The notes under the pieces are model-generated. The model had not been told where the DNA came from. It made no database searches and was given only the letters and a program-made list of their open reading frames with translations. A stretch of 64,000 nucleotides of DNA from CBDBJR01 sp965206445. GTDB taxonomy: Bacteria; Pseudomonadota; Gammaproteobacteria; Arenicellales; Poriferihabitantaceae. This document shows, piece by piece, positions 33,605 to 41,556 of the stretch. The stretch is from the NCBI GenBank assembly GCA_965206445.1, contig CBDBJR010000002.1, positions 744,001-808,000 of the forward strand, read 5' to 3'. A program made the translations under genes and the position numbers. Numbering within the stretch: position 1 is the stretch's first letter; each line of letters opens with the position of its first letter.

Positions 33605-34726
33605 TTGGCTCAGAAAAATAAAATTTTGCAGAACTCCCTCAGAATCGAAGGCAAAAGTGACGTGAAGAACAGGTCTTCCGGTAAGTACTGCGTGCTTATA
33701 CCGGCATACAATCCAGATCAGAAATTGATAGACCTGATAGATTCTCTCGACTATGCGTCGATTGAATCTGTGGTTGTCGTCAACGACGGCAGTCATGCAG
33801 GCTGCCGTGCGCTTTTCGATATGGTCGGTGAACGTCCCCGGGTCACCGTCCTTGAGCATTGTGTAAACCTGGGCAAAGGTGCGGCGCTAAGGTCGGGGCT
33901 GAACTTTTTATATCTGAATATGCTGGAAGCCGATCGGGTCGTTACAGCCGATGCCGACGGGCAACACTTGAGTCGTGATATAGCACAAGTCGGAAACGTA
34001 TCGGCAACCGATTCAGGCGGCGCACTTGTCCTGGGCGTGCGGTCTTTCGGGCGCGGAGTGCCGCTACGCAGTATGCTGGGCAACATCATCACCCGGCAAC
34101 TGACCCGGCTGTTTGCCGGCCTGAAAGTGACGGATACGCAGACCGGCCTGCGGTCGATTCCTAAAGCATTTATCCCGGGGTTGATGAGAATAAGGAGTAA
34201 CGGGTACGAGTTTGAGCTGGATATGCTTTTGAAAACGAAGAAGGTGGGCTTGCCAATTATTGAAATCGGGATACAGACGGTCTACATCGATGGCAACCGT
34301 TCCTCACACTTTAACCCGCTGCTGGATTCGTTACGGATATATTTTACGCTGCTAAGATATGGGCTGTCGTCTATCGCGACCGTGTGCATAGATTTCTTCG
34401 TGTTTCTGGTGGTGCTCCATATTGATGGGAACCTGCTTTTCGCGCAGTTTGCGGCGAGAACAGTGGCCGGCGGCTTCAATTTTGCCTGCAATAGAAACCT
34501 CGTGTTCAGGGCCACCGGAAGCGTGCCCCTGGCCGCTGCAAAATACATACTGCTGGTATACGCCATGGGCCTGGTCTCACATGGGCTGATTGTGCTTATC
34601 TCACAAAACCTTCCGCTGCCACTTGTCGCCGCCAAGGTGCTTGCCGAGGTGCTGCTGTTCCCCTGCACGTTTGCGATACAAAGGGCGTTTGTCTTCACTC
34701 AGGAGGAGAAATGGAAAAACAAGTAA
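33605..34726 (+). CDS. Family 2 glycosyltransferase fused to a GtrA-like membrane domain
   Basis: The protein has up to 373 residues. Residues 25-230 are a GT2 (DPM-like) domain: VLIPAYNPDQKLIDLID, VVVVNDGSH, LGKGAALRSGL and the metal-binding TADADGQHLSRD. The rest has about four membrane helices in the GtrA/DPMS pattern (IDFFVFLVVLH, FNFACNRNLVF, KVLAEVLLFPCTFAIQRAFVF). Such fusions make polyprenyl-phosphate sugars and flip or present them for glycan or protein glycosylation. The start is TTG 33605 or GTG 33662. It overlaps the following methyltransferase by 16 bases and precedes the pilin array, so a role in surface glycans or pilin decoration is possible but unproven. Confidence 0.82.
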   Translation: MAQKNKILQNSLRIEGKSDVKNRSSGKYCVLIPAYNPDQKLIDLIDSLDYASIESVVVVNDGSHAGCRALFDMVGERPRVTVLEHCVNLGKGAALRSGLNFLYLNMLEADRVVTADADGQHLSRDIAQVGNVSATDSGGALVLGVRSFGRGVPLRSMLGNIITRQLTRLFAGLKVTDTQTGLRSIPKAFIPGLMRIRSNGYEFELDMLLKTKKVGLPIIEIGIQTVYIDGNRSSHFNPLLDSLRIYFTLLRYGLSSIATVCIDFFVFLVVLHIDGNLLFAQFAARTVAGGFNFACNRNLVFRATGSVPLAAAKYILLVYAMGLVSHGLIVLISQNLPLPLVAAKVLAEVLLFPCTFAIQRAFVFTQEEKWKNK

Positions 34727-35355
34727 CCGATTGGAATCGCTACTACCGCAAGCCTTTCAAAGCCGCCGGCTTGACTCGACGCTACACGGCGCGCAGGTTG
34801 AAGATAGCCATAGAAAATCATGTCACCGTAAGCAAACCGCGAATTGCGGAATTGGGCGGTGGGAACAGTGCATTTTTTGAGCTGATCAATGCCATCCTGG
34901 CCCCGGTGTTCTACGGGATAATTGACAATAACCGGCTCGGGCTGGCGTCATTTTCCGAACGGGTTGGCAGCACACCAAACGTCCGACTGGTCGAGGCGGA
35001 TATACTGTCAGGGCATAAACTCCCCGCCGAGCTTGACTTCGTCTATAGCATCGGCCTTATAGAGCATTTCAACACGCAGGATACCGCCAGGATGTTGCTT
35101 GCGCATTTCGAGATGTTGCGCCCCGGCGGCATTGCCGTCATCACGTTTCCAACACCGACCAGGCTCTACAGGGTCACGCGCTCCCTGGCAGAGCGCACCG
35201 GTAACTGGATTTTTCACGACGAGCGCCCGCTGGAATTTGAGGAAGTACGCCGGTCAATTGGTCCGTACGCCAGCATTCTGCATGAGGAGATAATCTGGCC
35301 CATATTTCTTACCCAGGGGCTGGTCGTCGCACAAAAGCATTTCAGCGGTGCATAA
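34711..35355 (+). CDS. Class I SAM-dependent methyltransferase
   Basis: The protein has 214 residues. The Rossmann-type core is seen in RIAELGGGNSAFFELI (motif I, here G-G-G-N), GIIDNNRLGL, VEADIL and FVYSIGLIEHFNTQDTARML (motif IV region), followed by EMLRPGGIAVITFPTP. The substrate is unknown. The gene overlaps the glycosyltransferase, which itself may modify lipid-linked sugars, so methylation of a glycan or lipid intermediate is a reasonable guess. It ends 13 bases before the degenerate promoter of pilin 1. Confidence 0.8.
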   Translation: MEKQVTDWNRYYRKPFKAAGLTRRYTARRLKIAIENHVTVSKPRIAELGGGNSAFFELINAILAPVFYGIIDNNRLGLASFSERVGSTPNVRLVEADILSGHKLPAELDFVYSIGLIEHFNTQDTARMLLAHFEMLRPGGIAVITFPTPTRLYRVTRSLAERTGNWIFHDERPLEFEEVRRSIGPYASILHEEIIWPIFLTQGLVVAQKHFSGA

Positions 35356-35368
35356 GCTCGGCAACGGT

Positions 35369-35384
35369 TGGTACGGAATTTGTT
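35369..35384 (+). promoter_or_regulatory. Degenerate sigma-54 promoter for pilin 1
   Basis: TGGTACGGAATTTGTT stands where pilins 2 and 3 have TGGCACGGAATTTGC. The -24 GG is kept, but -24 C is T and the -12 GC is GT. The start codon of pilin 1 is 44 bases downstream. It is probably weaker than the promoters of pilins 2 and 3. Confidence 0.5.
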
Positions 35385-35428
35385 ATATGATACTGTGTAC
35401 CGACACCACTCGGTCCGAAATCAGGAAA

Positions 35429-35929
35429 ATGAAAACGCAACAACAGATGCGCGCCGGCAAGCAGTCGGGTTTTACGCTGATTGAGTTGATGATTGTGGTT
35501 ACCATTATCGGCGTGCTGGCGTCCATCGCTGTGCCGGTGTATCGTGATTATACGATTCGTACCCGGGTGAGTGAGGCTGCCAGTGTTTTCGCGCCGGTCA
35601 AAGCCGAGTTTGCGCTGTTTTATAGCGAAAACGGGACGTTCCCGAGGTGGCTTACAGATATGCAACGAGTTCCACAGACTCCGGTATCTTATGAGGGTGA
35701 GTATGTTTCCTGGTTGAGGCTAGAGTATGTTGGTACTGTTCGTCGTGTATACATCGGGCTAAAGAATGACCCCCGGTTAGGTCCTGATCGGCCGTCACTC
35801 AGGAGCCCGGTATATCCTAATGGGGCTAGTCAAGGTACAATTGTTTTTACACCTGTTACATCAGGTGGTACCATCAGATGGCGTGTTGACGGTGAATCCA
35901 TACCGCCTAAGTATCTGCCGAGGCCATAG
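35429..35929 (+). CDS. Type IV major pilin-like protein, pilin 1 of 5
   Basis: This is a 166-residue type IVa prepilin. The leader is KTQQQMRAGKQSG, cut by PilD before FTLIELMIVVTIIGVLASIA; Glu5 of the mature protein is present. The shared region ends near RTRVSEAASVFAPVKAE, after which the sequence is unique to this copy (FPRWLTDMQRVPQTPVSYEG...). The C-terminus is SIPPKYLPRP; the usual cysteine after KYLP is absent and the protein has no cysteine at all, so there is no disulfide-bonded D-region. It should be secreted through the Pil machine and polymerise into pili. The first 90 codons are nearly identical in the five tandem copies. Confidence 0.9.
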   Translation: MKTQQQMRAGKQSGFTLIELMIVVTIIGVLASIAVPVYRDYTIRTRVSEAASVFAPVKAEFALFYSENGTFPRWLTDMQRVPQTPVSYEGEYVSWLRLEYVGTVRRVYIGLKNDPRLGPDRPSLRSPVYPNGASQGTIVFTPVTSGGTIRWRVDGESIPPKYLPRP

Positions 35930-35968
35930 AGCAATAACTTAAAGGCTCGAATCCGGATAAACACCGGT

Positions 35969-36076
35969 ATGCCGATACCGGCGAGTCTGATCGATCACGC
36001 TTATGTGGCGCTGGCCGGTCGCTATATTGGCAGGATAGCCAAAGAAACCGACGCTGACACCGGTGTCGTTGTGTAG
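35969..36076 (+). pseudogene. STAS-like gene 3' tail in the pilin 1-2 spacer
   Basis: The short frame reads MPIPASLIDHAYVALAGRYI then GRIAKETDADTGVVV and a stop in TAGTG. It aligns with the end of the STAS-like proteins (IPANSLYRDYVALARRYIDRI...), including the TAGTG junction. The GTG is followed by only seven codons. A CCGGTATGCCGATACCGG hairpin covers its start and could terminate pilin transcription. The rest of the spacer to 36444 is AT-rich and repeated between pilins; no gene was seen. Confidence 0.6.
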
Positions 36077-36444
36077 TGAAAAAACCCTTACAGCCCTGAA
36101 AAAACAATGCCGGTAAATGAGGCGAATTTTTATTTTTTTTACTCGAATAATAAAAGGACAACGGAAGCTGAGAACGAATACATTTCCGGCAGAAAACACG
36201 ATACCTTATGGCCCTGTATGCCTGGCAGGTCGCCTTGCGTACGGATGGGGATGGTGACAAAATTTGTCAGTGTGGGCGCATATTGGGTGGTTTCTGCTGT
36301 CGTGGGGGGATGACGGGCGGCGTTTCGGGTTGTGCAGGGAAACCGTTGATTGAATTTTTTTCGGTTGCTTATCAACTATTTAGAGCCATTTGCAGCGGGT
36401 TGATGCGGTTTTCGGGGTGCTTTGTGCATCAGCTCAGAAATTTT

Positions 36445-36460
36445 TGGCACGGAATTTGCT
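36445..36460 (+). promoter_or_regulatory. Sigma-54 promoter for pilin 2
   Basis: TGGCACGGAATTTGCT matches the sigma-54 consensus TGGCACG-N4-TTGCW at every key base, with GG and GC ten bases apart. It lies 42 bases before the pilin 2 ATG. Pilin genes in gammaproteobacteria are commonly driven by sigma-54 with PilR, and a pilSR pair is present at 45255-48255. Confidence 0.85.
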
Positions 36461-36501
36461 GGTATAGTACTGTGTACTGACGCCACTCCGGAATCAAGAA
36501 A

Positions 36502-36984
36502 ATGAAAATGCAAACGCAACAACAGATGCGTGCCGGCAAGCAGTCGGGTTTTACGCTGATTGAGTTGATGATTGTGGTTACCATTATCGGCGTGCTGGCG
36601 TCCATCGCTGTGCCGGTGTATCGTGATTATACGATTCGTACCCGGGTGAGTGAGGCTGCCAGTGTTTTCGCGCCGGTCAAAACCGATATTGCGCTGTTTT
36701 GGAGTGAAAACGGGACGTTGCCGAGGGCTCTTTCAGATCTGCGAGGAGTTGCACAGACTCCGGTATCTTATGAGGGCGAGTATGTTTCCATTTTGCAATT
36801 GTTTGCTGGTCCCACTACAGTGGAAATCACGCTAAAGACTGACCCCCGGTTAGGTCCTCCATTTTCTGTTGGTGGGGGGGCTAGTCAAGGTGTGATTGTT
36901 TTTGAACCTGTTACATCAGGTGGTACCATCAGATGGCGTGTTAGCGGTCAACACATACCGAATAAGTATCTGCCGAGTCCATAG
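36502..36984 (+). CDS. Type IV major pilin-like protein, pilin 2 of 5
   Basis: This 160-residue prepilin has the same leader and N-terminal helix as pilin 1 (AGKQSG before FTLIELMIVV). The variable part begins near residue 65 with TLPRALSDLRGVAQTPVSYE and contains a glycine-rich stretch (FSVGGGASQGVIVFEPV). It ends HIPNKYLPSP, again without cysteine. It is the copy with the best sigma-54 promoter, so it may be the most strongly expressed one. It lies 1073 bases after pilin 1. Confidence 0.9.
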   Translation: MKMQTQQQMRAGKQSGFTLIELMIVVTIIGVLASIAVPVYRDYTIRTRVSEAASVFAPVKTDIALFWSENGTLPRALSDLRGVAQTPVSYEGEYVSILQLFAGPTTVEITLKTDPRLGPPFSVGGGASQGVIVFEPVTSGGTIRWRVSGQHIPNKYLPSP

Positions 36985-37023
36985 AGCAATAACTTAAAGG
37001 CTCGAATCCGGATAAACACCGGT

Positions 37024-37131
37024 ATGCTGATACCGGCGAGTCCGATCGATCACGCTTATGTGGCGCTGGTCGGTCGCTATATTGGCAGGATAGCCAAAGA
37101 AACCGACGCTGACATCGGTGTCGTTGTGTAG
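37024..37131 (+). pseudogene. STAS-like gene 3' tail in the pilin 2-3 spacer
   Basis: This is the second copy of the relic at 35969-36076, reading MLIPASPIDHAYVALVGRYI and ending DADIGVVV with the same TAGTG junction. The hairpin at its start has one substitution (GGTATGCTGATACC). The remaining spacer to 37500 repeats that between pilins 1 and 2. Confidence 0.6.
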
Positions 37132-37500
37132 TGAAAAAACCCTTACAGCCCTGAAAAGACAATGCCGGTAAATGCGGAAAATTTTTTCATCTTTCACTCG
37201 AATAATAAAATGACAACGGAAGCTGAGAACGAATATATTTCTGGAAGAAAACACGACACATTATGGCCCTGTATGCCTGGCAGGTCGCCTTGCGTACGGA
37301 TGGGGATGGTGACAAAATTTGTCAGTGTGGTGCGCGTATTGGGTGGTTTCTGCTGTCGTGGGGGGATGACGGGCGGCGTTTCGGGTTGTGCAGGGAAACC
37401 GTTGATTGAATTTCTTTCGCTTTCTTATCAACTATTTAGAGCCATTTGCAACGGGTTGATGCGGTTTTCGGGGTGCTTTGTGCATCAGATCAGAAATGGT

Positions 37501-37516
37501 TGGCACGGAATTTGCG
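37501..37516 (+). promoter_or_regulatory. Sigma-54 promoter for pilin 3
   Basis: TGGCACGGAATTTGCG keeps both the -24 TGGCAC and the -12 TTGC elements with correct spacing. The start codon is 41 bases downstream. Confidence 0.82.
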
Positions 37517-37557
37517 GCTATAATACGGTGTACTGACGCCACTCGGTAATCAAGAAA

Positions 37558-38010
37558 ATGAAAACGCAACAACAGATACGTGCCGGCAAGCAGTCGGGTT
37601 TTACGCTGATTGAGTTGATGATTGTGGTTACCATTATCGGCGTGCTGGCGTCCATCGCTGTGCCGGTGTATCGTGATTATACGATTCGTACCCGGGTGAG
37701 TGAGGCTGCCAGTATTTTCGCGCCGGTCAAAGCCGATATTGCGCTGTTTTGGAGCGAAAACGGGACGTTGCCGGTCGATCTTCTATCAATGCCACGAATT
37801 CCAAATAATTTCAGATCTTTTGAGGGCGAGTATGTTGCCACTTTGCTCGTGATTAACGGTGAAACGACAGTCACGCTAAAGAATGACCCCCGGTTAGGTG
37901 ATGCTGGTGGGGGTAACGTTGTTTTTACGCCTGATACATCATCAGGTGGTACCATCAGATGGAGTGTTACCGGTCAATTCATACCGATTAAGTATCTGCC
38001 GAGGCCATAG
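37558..38010 (+). CDS. Type IV major pilin-like protein, pilin 3 of 5
   Basis: This 150-residue prepilin is the shortest of the five. The leader and helix are as in pilin 1. The variable half starts at LPVDLLSMPRIPNNFRSFEG and includes GETTVTLKNDPRLGDAGGGN. It ends FIPIKYLPRP without cysteine. DPRLG and the SGGTIRW block are shared with pilins 1 and 2, so the copies are mosaics of conserved and variable blocks rather than wholly different tails. Confidence 0.9.
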   Translation: MKTQQQIRAGKQSGFTLIELMIVVTIIGVLASIAVPVYRDYTIRTRVSEAASIFAPVKADIALFWSENGTLPVDLLSMPRIPNNFRSFEGEYVATLLVINGETTVTLKNDPRLGDAGGGNVVFTPDTSSGGTIRWSVTGQFIPIKYLPRP

Positions 38011-38049
38011 AGCAATAACTTAAAGGCTCGAATCCGGATAAACACCGGT

Positions 38050-38178
38050 ATGCCGATACCGGCGAGTCTGATCGATCACGCTTATGTGGCGCTGGCCGGT
38101 CGCTATATTGGCAGGATAGCCAAAGAAACCGACGCTGACCGGTGTCGTTGTGTGGTGAAAAAACCCTTACAGCCCTGA
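38050..38178 (+). pseudogene. STAS-like gene 3' tail in the pilin 3-4 spacer
   Basis: This third copy of the relic has lost two bases in the DADTGVVV region. The frame therefore shifts and runs through the former TAGTG (here TGGTG) to a TGA after KKPLQP. Such drift argues that the fragment is not maintained as a protein. The rest of the spacer to 38500 matches the other spacers. Confidence 0.6.
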
Positions 38179-38500
38179 AAAGACAATGCCGGTAAATGAG
38201 GAGAATTTTTTCATCTTTCACTCGAATAATAAAAGGACAACGGAAGCTGAGAACGAATATATTTCCGGAAGAAAACACGATACATTTGGCCCTGTATGCC
38301 TGGCAGGTCGCCTTGCGTACGGATGGGGATGGTGACAAAATTTGTCAGTGTGGGCGCATATTGGGTCGTTTCTGCTGTCGTGGGGGGTTGACGGGCGGCG
38401 TTTCGGGTTGTGCAGGGAAACCGTCGCTTGAATTTCTTTTGCTTGCTTATCAACTATTTAGAGCCATTTGCAGCGGGTTGATGCGGTTTTCGGGTTGCTT

Positions 38501-38516
38501 TGGCACGGAATTTGTT
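38501..38516 (+). promoter_or_regulatory. Probable sigma-54 promoter for pilin 4
   Basis: TGGCACGGAATTTGTT has a perfect -24 element but GT in place of the -12 GC. It lies 92 bases before the pilin 4 start, farther away than in pilins 1-3. Confidence 0.6.
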
Positions 38517-38608
38517 TATATAATCTACTGAATGCTGACGCAGCCCGGTTCGGATTTCGGTTCGGGTTGTTGAGGCCAAATCCACTTTTAACGACAGGAA
38601 TCAAGAAA

Positions 38609-39067
38609 ATGAAAATTCAACAACAGATGCGTGCCGGCAAGCAGTCGGGTTTTACGCTGATTGAGCTGATGATTGTGGTTACCATTATCGGCGTGTTGGC
38701 GTCCATCGCTGTGCCGGTGTATCGTGATTATACGATTCGTACCCGGGTGGGTGAGACTGCCAGTATATTCGCGCCGGTCAAAGCCGAGATTGCGCTGTTT
38801 TGGAGCGAAAATGGGACGTTGCCGAGTGCGCTTACAGATATGAACCGAATTGCGAATAGCGCGGCGGAATTTGAGGGAGAGTATGTGTTAACTTTGGATG
38901 TGGCTAGCGGCGCTGTAACGACAATCACATTGAAGACCGGTGCCAACCTGGGTGATGCAGCAGGCGGTACGGTTATTTTTGCGCCCGATACCGGTTCATC
39001 CGGTACTGTCAGGTGGCGTATTCAAACTGCCAGTACCGTGCCAGAGAAATATCGGCCGTCGCAGTAA
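38609..39067 (+). CDS. Type IV major pilin-like protein, pilin 4 of 5
   Basis: The prepilin has 152 residues. The N-terminal region reads FTLIELMIVVTIIGVLASIA as in the others, with RTRVGETASIF in place of RTRVSEAASVF. The variable part is IANSAAEFEGEYVLTLDVAS onward, ending TVPEKYRPSQ; no cysteine. The open frame continues 47 codons upstream, but the start is set by the leader homology and the leader context (GGAATCAAGAAAATG) common to all five genes. Confidence 0.9.
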   Translation: MKIQQQMRAGKQSGFTLIELMIVVTIIGVLASIAVPVYRDYTIRTRVGETASIFAPVKAEIALFWSENGTLPSALTDMNRIANSAAEFEGEYVLTLDVASGAVTTITLKTGANLGDAAGGTVIFAPDTGSSGTVRWRIQTASTVPEKYRPSQ

Positions 39068-39094
39068 TGTAGATCACACCCTTGAAAAGGATGG

Positions 39095-39430
39095 CCTGGA
39101 GGCCATTTATCCCTGGGTTGATGGGTGGCCGCTCTTGGTGGGATATATTTTCTCACCCAGGGCGGCCATTCTATTTGGGCTCGCATAAAAAAACAGCTGA
39201 TGCGGTTTTCTCAGCCACGAAAGAGCGATTCCGGCGGATTGTGGCAGCCGACGCCGGCGGTGCCGGATACCTGTTTACCGTTCAATAAAGCCGTCGCTGA
39301 TAGCCGCAATGAATCCACCCGAAACCGCGAATGGTTGCAAATTTTCTATAAAGCCGGTGCGTCCACTGATGACTGCGTTGGGGGGAATCGGTCGGGAAAA
39401 TCGAGGGGTTTAATTTGGCATTGATGGGGT
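39095..39430 (+). repeat. Direct repeat left of pilin 5
   Basis: This is one of two related segments (the other is 40155-40710) that flank pilin 5. Shared blocks include GGTGGGATATATTTTCT, GCATAAAAAAACAGCTGATGC, CCGGCGGATTGTGGCAGCC and AAGCCGTCGCTGATAGCCGC. Short frames within it (for example LGGIYFLTQGGHSIWARIKK) look like the start of a small membrane protein but are not convincing. 39431-39666 shows no gene and no recognisable sigma-54 site. Confidence 0.55.
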
Positions 39431-39666
39431 TGGTGCCAACTTAAATTTGAGGTACAGCATGAAAAATGCCGATGAATTGATGGAAACCTGAGAGCGCTTG
39501 CCGGGAGCGCTCGCAGGTTCGAGAAATTGAATCCGGGGCGTAAACTAACGTGGGAGAATGCGGTCAAATACAGATTGTCAGCCGAATACAGATGGCTGAC
39601 TGAGTGCGTTCATTTCGGCTCGGGTGGTCGAGGTCGAATCCACTTTTAACAACAGGAGTCAAGAAA

Positions 39667-40134
39667 ATGAAAATGCAACAACAGGTGCGTGCCGGCAGGC
39701 AGTCGGGTTTTACGTTGATTGAGTTGATGATTGTGGTTACCATTATCGGCGTGTTGGCGTCCATCGCCGTGCCGGTGTATCGTGATTATACGATTCGTGT
39801 CCGGGTGAGTGAGGCTGCTAATATTTTCGCGCCGGTCAAAGCCGATATTTCGCTGTTTTATAGCGAAAATGGAACTTTGCCGGTCGCTCTTACAGCACTG
39901 GATCGAATTGCAAATACTTCGACATCTTTTGCAGGTGAATACGTTCAAGATTTGGATGTGGGTGACGGTGGCGCTACACCTGGTCTGACGGTAATAAAAA
40001 TGAAAGGCCTTCCTGAGTTAGGTGATGCAGGAAGTAACCAGATTATTTGGGCTCCCCAAACGGCCGGAGGGACCCTTCGGTGGATTATTTCATCTGGCTC
40101 TTCTGTGCCGGCTAAGTATCTGCCCTCAAACTAG
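39667..40134 (+). CDS. Type IV major pilin-like protein, pilin 5 of 5
   Basis: The 155-residue prepilin has leader QQQVRAGRQSG before FTLIELMIVV; the mature N-terminus is otherwise as in pilins 1-4, with IRVRVSEAANIFAPVKADIS. The variable part contains LDVGDGGATPGLTVIKMKG and ends SVPAKYLPSN without cysteine. Unlike the others, it has no sigma-54-like site upstream and is flanked by a different repeat (39095 and 40155). It may be silent or use another promoter, and could serve as a donor for recombination with the expressed copies. Confidence 0.88.
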   Translation: MKMQQQVRAGRQSGFTLIELMIVVTIIGVLASIAVPVYRDYTIRVRVSEAANIFAPVKADISLFYSENGTLPVALTALDRIANTSTSFAGEYVQDLDVGDGGATPGLTVIKMKGLPELGDAGSNQIIWAPQTAGGTLRWIISSGSSVPAKYLPSN

Positions 40135-40154
40135 ACCGCGCCCTTTAAAATGAT

Positions 40155-40710
40155 GACCTGGCGGCCATTTGGCTTTTGCGCTGATGGGTGTTGGTGGGAT
40201 ATATTTTCTTATCAAGGGTGGCCACGCTATCTGGGCGCGCATAAAAAAAACAGCTGATGCGGTTTGCTCAGCCACTAAAGAGAGATTCCGGCGGATTGTG
40301 GCAGCCGACGCCGGCATCGGCAGGGCCGGACACCTGTTTGCCGTTACATTAAAACAAATCAGCAGTTCAGCCTTGAAAAATAATCCCCTGGAACCTATAT
40401 CAGGAACTGATATGACACTCAGGTTGATGGGTGGGTGGTGATACAGTCGAACCCGAACCTTGCCGAATGGTCATCGGATGGAGCAGGGCGGCTTACCCGC
40501 CACTGCCACTCCGGGCACGTTTCAATGTCAATGCAGGTAAAAAACCGGCACTACGACCGTACACCGAAAAGCCGTCGCTGATAGCCGCAATGAAGCCACC
40601 TGGAACCTCGAATGGGTGGGGAATGGCTATAGAAGCCGGGGCGTCCACTGATGGTTGCGTTGGGGGGAAACGGTCGGTAAAATCGGGGCTTGAATTTGGA
40701 ATTGACGGGA
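40155..40710 (+). repeat. Direct repeat right of pilin 5
   Basis: This second copy of the segment at 39095-39430 is interrupted by about 220 extra bases in its middle. A frame 40169-40441 (MAFALMGVGGIYFLIKGGHA...) could encode a 90-residue protein with one membrane helix, but the parallel frame in the other copy is disrupted, so I do not call a gene. No other gene was seen between 40135 and 40743. Confidence 0.5.
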
Positions 40711-40743
40711 TTTTTGATAACTTAATTTGGGTATTGACAGAAT

Positions 40744-41463
40744 ATGGATCATATTGACCGATTGATAGAAAATAGCAAGTTGATAAAAATTTGCGAGTTT
40801 GTCAAGGGAGCTTCCCCGATTAAAGAAACTGAGCTTAGGGTGGCAATTGATTCAGAAAGGGAATCATTCAGATACAAATTGCTGGCTGACTGCTGTGATT
40901 TTGAGAAAGATCCCACTTCCAAATATGTGAACCAAAAACTTGGTCATACTCGGCCAATAGTTTACATCATCGAAGGAATTGGTAAAAATACACCTCATGC
41001 TAGATTTAAAGATTATCGAAAATTTTGGAACTATAAACAACAGTTTAAAGACACCGATTGGAGCCGCCCAAAATTAAACTCTCCTTATAGGCTAAACTCC
41101 CCCAGTCGATTTATAATGTATGTTGGTTCATCTTTCAGTAGTAAAATGATAACAAGAATTAAGTGGCACATTGGTGATTGCACTCAAGGTCGTACCAGTG
41201 CGCTTTATCTTAAATATTGGTATACAGGTGAGTGTAGAATCACAATTAGGCAATATGACATCCTAGAGGGTGTGCTACAAGGCTACCCAGGTGTCGATAC
41301 TCTTAATCAAACTTGGATGGAGAAATACGGATTTGATATGTCAGGGGATGTACTGCAACTCATTGAAGATGACCTGGCCGATGAATTGAACCCTGCGTTT
41401 GGCAAGAGAGGCGGCAACAACAAACGAGCAAAGCTAGAAAAGCCAGTCAAGCCAAAAAAGTAA
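40744..41463 (+). CDS. GIY-YIG-like nuclease family protein, copy 1 of 3
   Basis: The protein has 239 residues and is AT-rich. The C-terminal half has the GIY-YIG-like pattern RFIMYVGSSFSSKMITRIKW (the YVG motif and the helix with the expected arginine), then ALYLKYWYTGECRITIRQ and a late acidic LIEDDLADELNPAFGKRGG that matches the conserved E...P-x-F-G-x-x-G end of such domains. An upstream RPIVYIIEGIG may be the first (GIY) strand, but it is about 45 residues away instead of 10-12. The first 70 residues are unique. A nuclease role is inferred from the fold pattern only. Copies 2 and 3 follow in tandem. Confidence 0.55.
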   Translation: MDHIDRLIENSKLIKICEFVKGASPIKETELRVAIDSERESFRYKLLADCCDFEKDPTSKYVNQKLGHTRPIVYIIEGIGKNTPHARFKDYRKFWNYKQQFKDTDWSRPKLNSPYRLNSPSRFIMYVGSSFSSKMITRIKWHIGDCTQGRTSALYLKYWYTGECRITIRQYDILEGVLQGYPGVDTLNQTWMEKYGFDMSGDVLQLIEDDLADELNPAFGKRGGNNKRAKLEKPVKPKK

Positions 41464-41556
41464 AGGCAATGATTAAAGCGATCGACCGATCACTCAGATT
41501 CTGCTTTTCCATACGGTAGCGGACTTTTTTAAACTGAATCCTGGAGGTAAATAGAA

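Noticed and set aside
36107..37536. Short frames inside the pilin spacers, such as 36107-36313 and 37162-37536
   Set aside because: They are repeated because the spacer is repeated, end at different places in each copy, and have no protein-like conservation.
40169..40441. A 90-residue frame with a membrane helix after pilin 5
   Set aside because: The related copy at 39095-39430 has the frame disrupted, so there is no sign of selection; recorded as part of a repeat instead.
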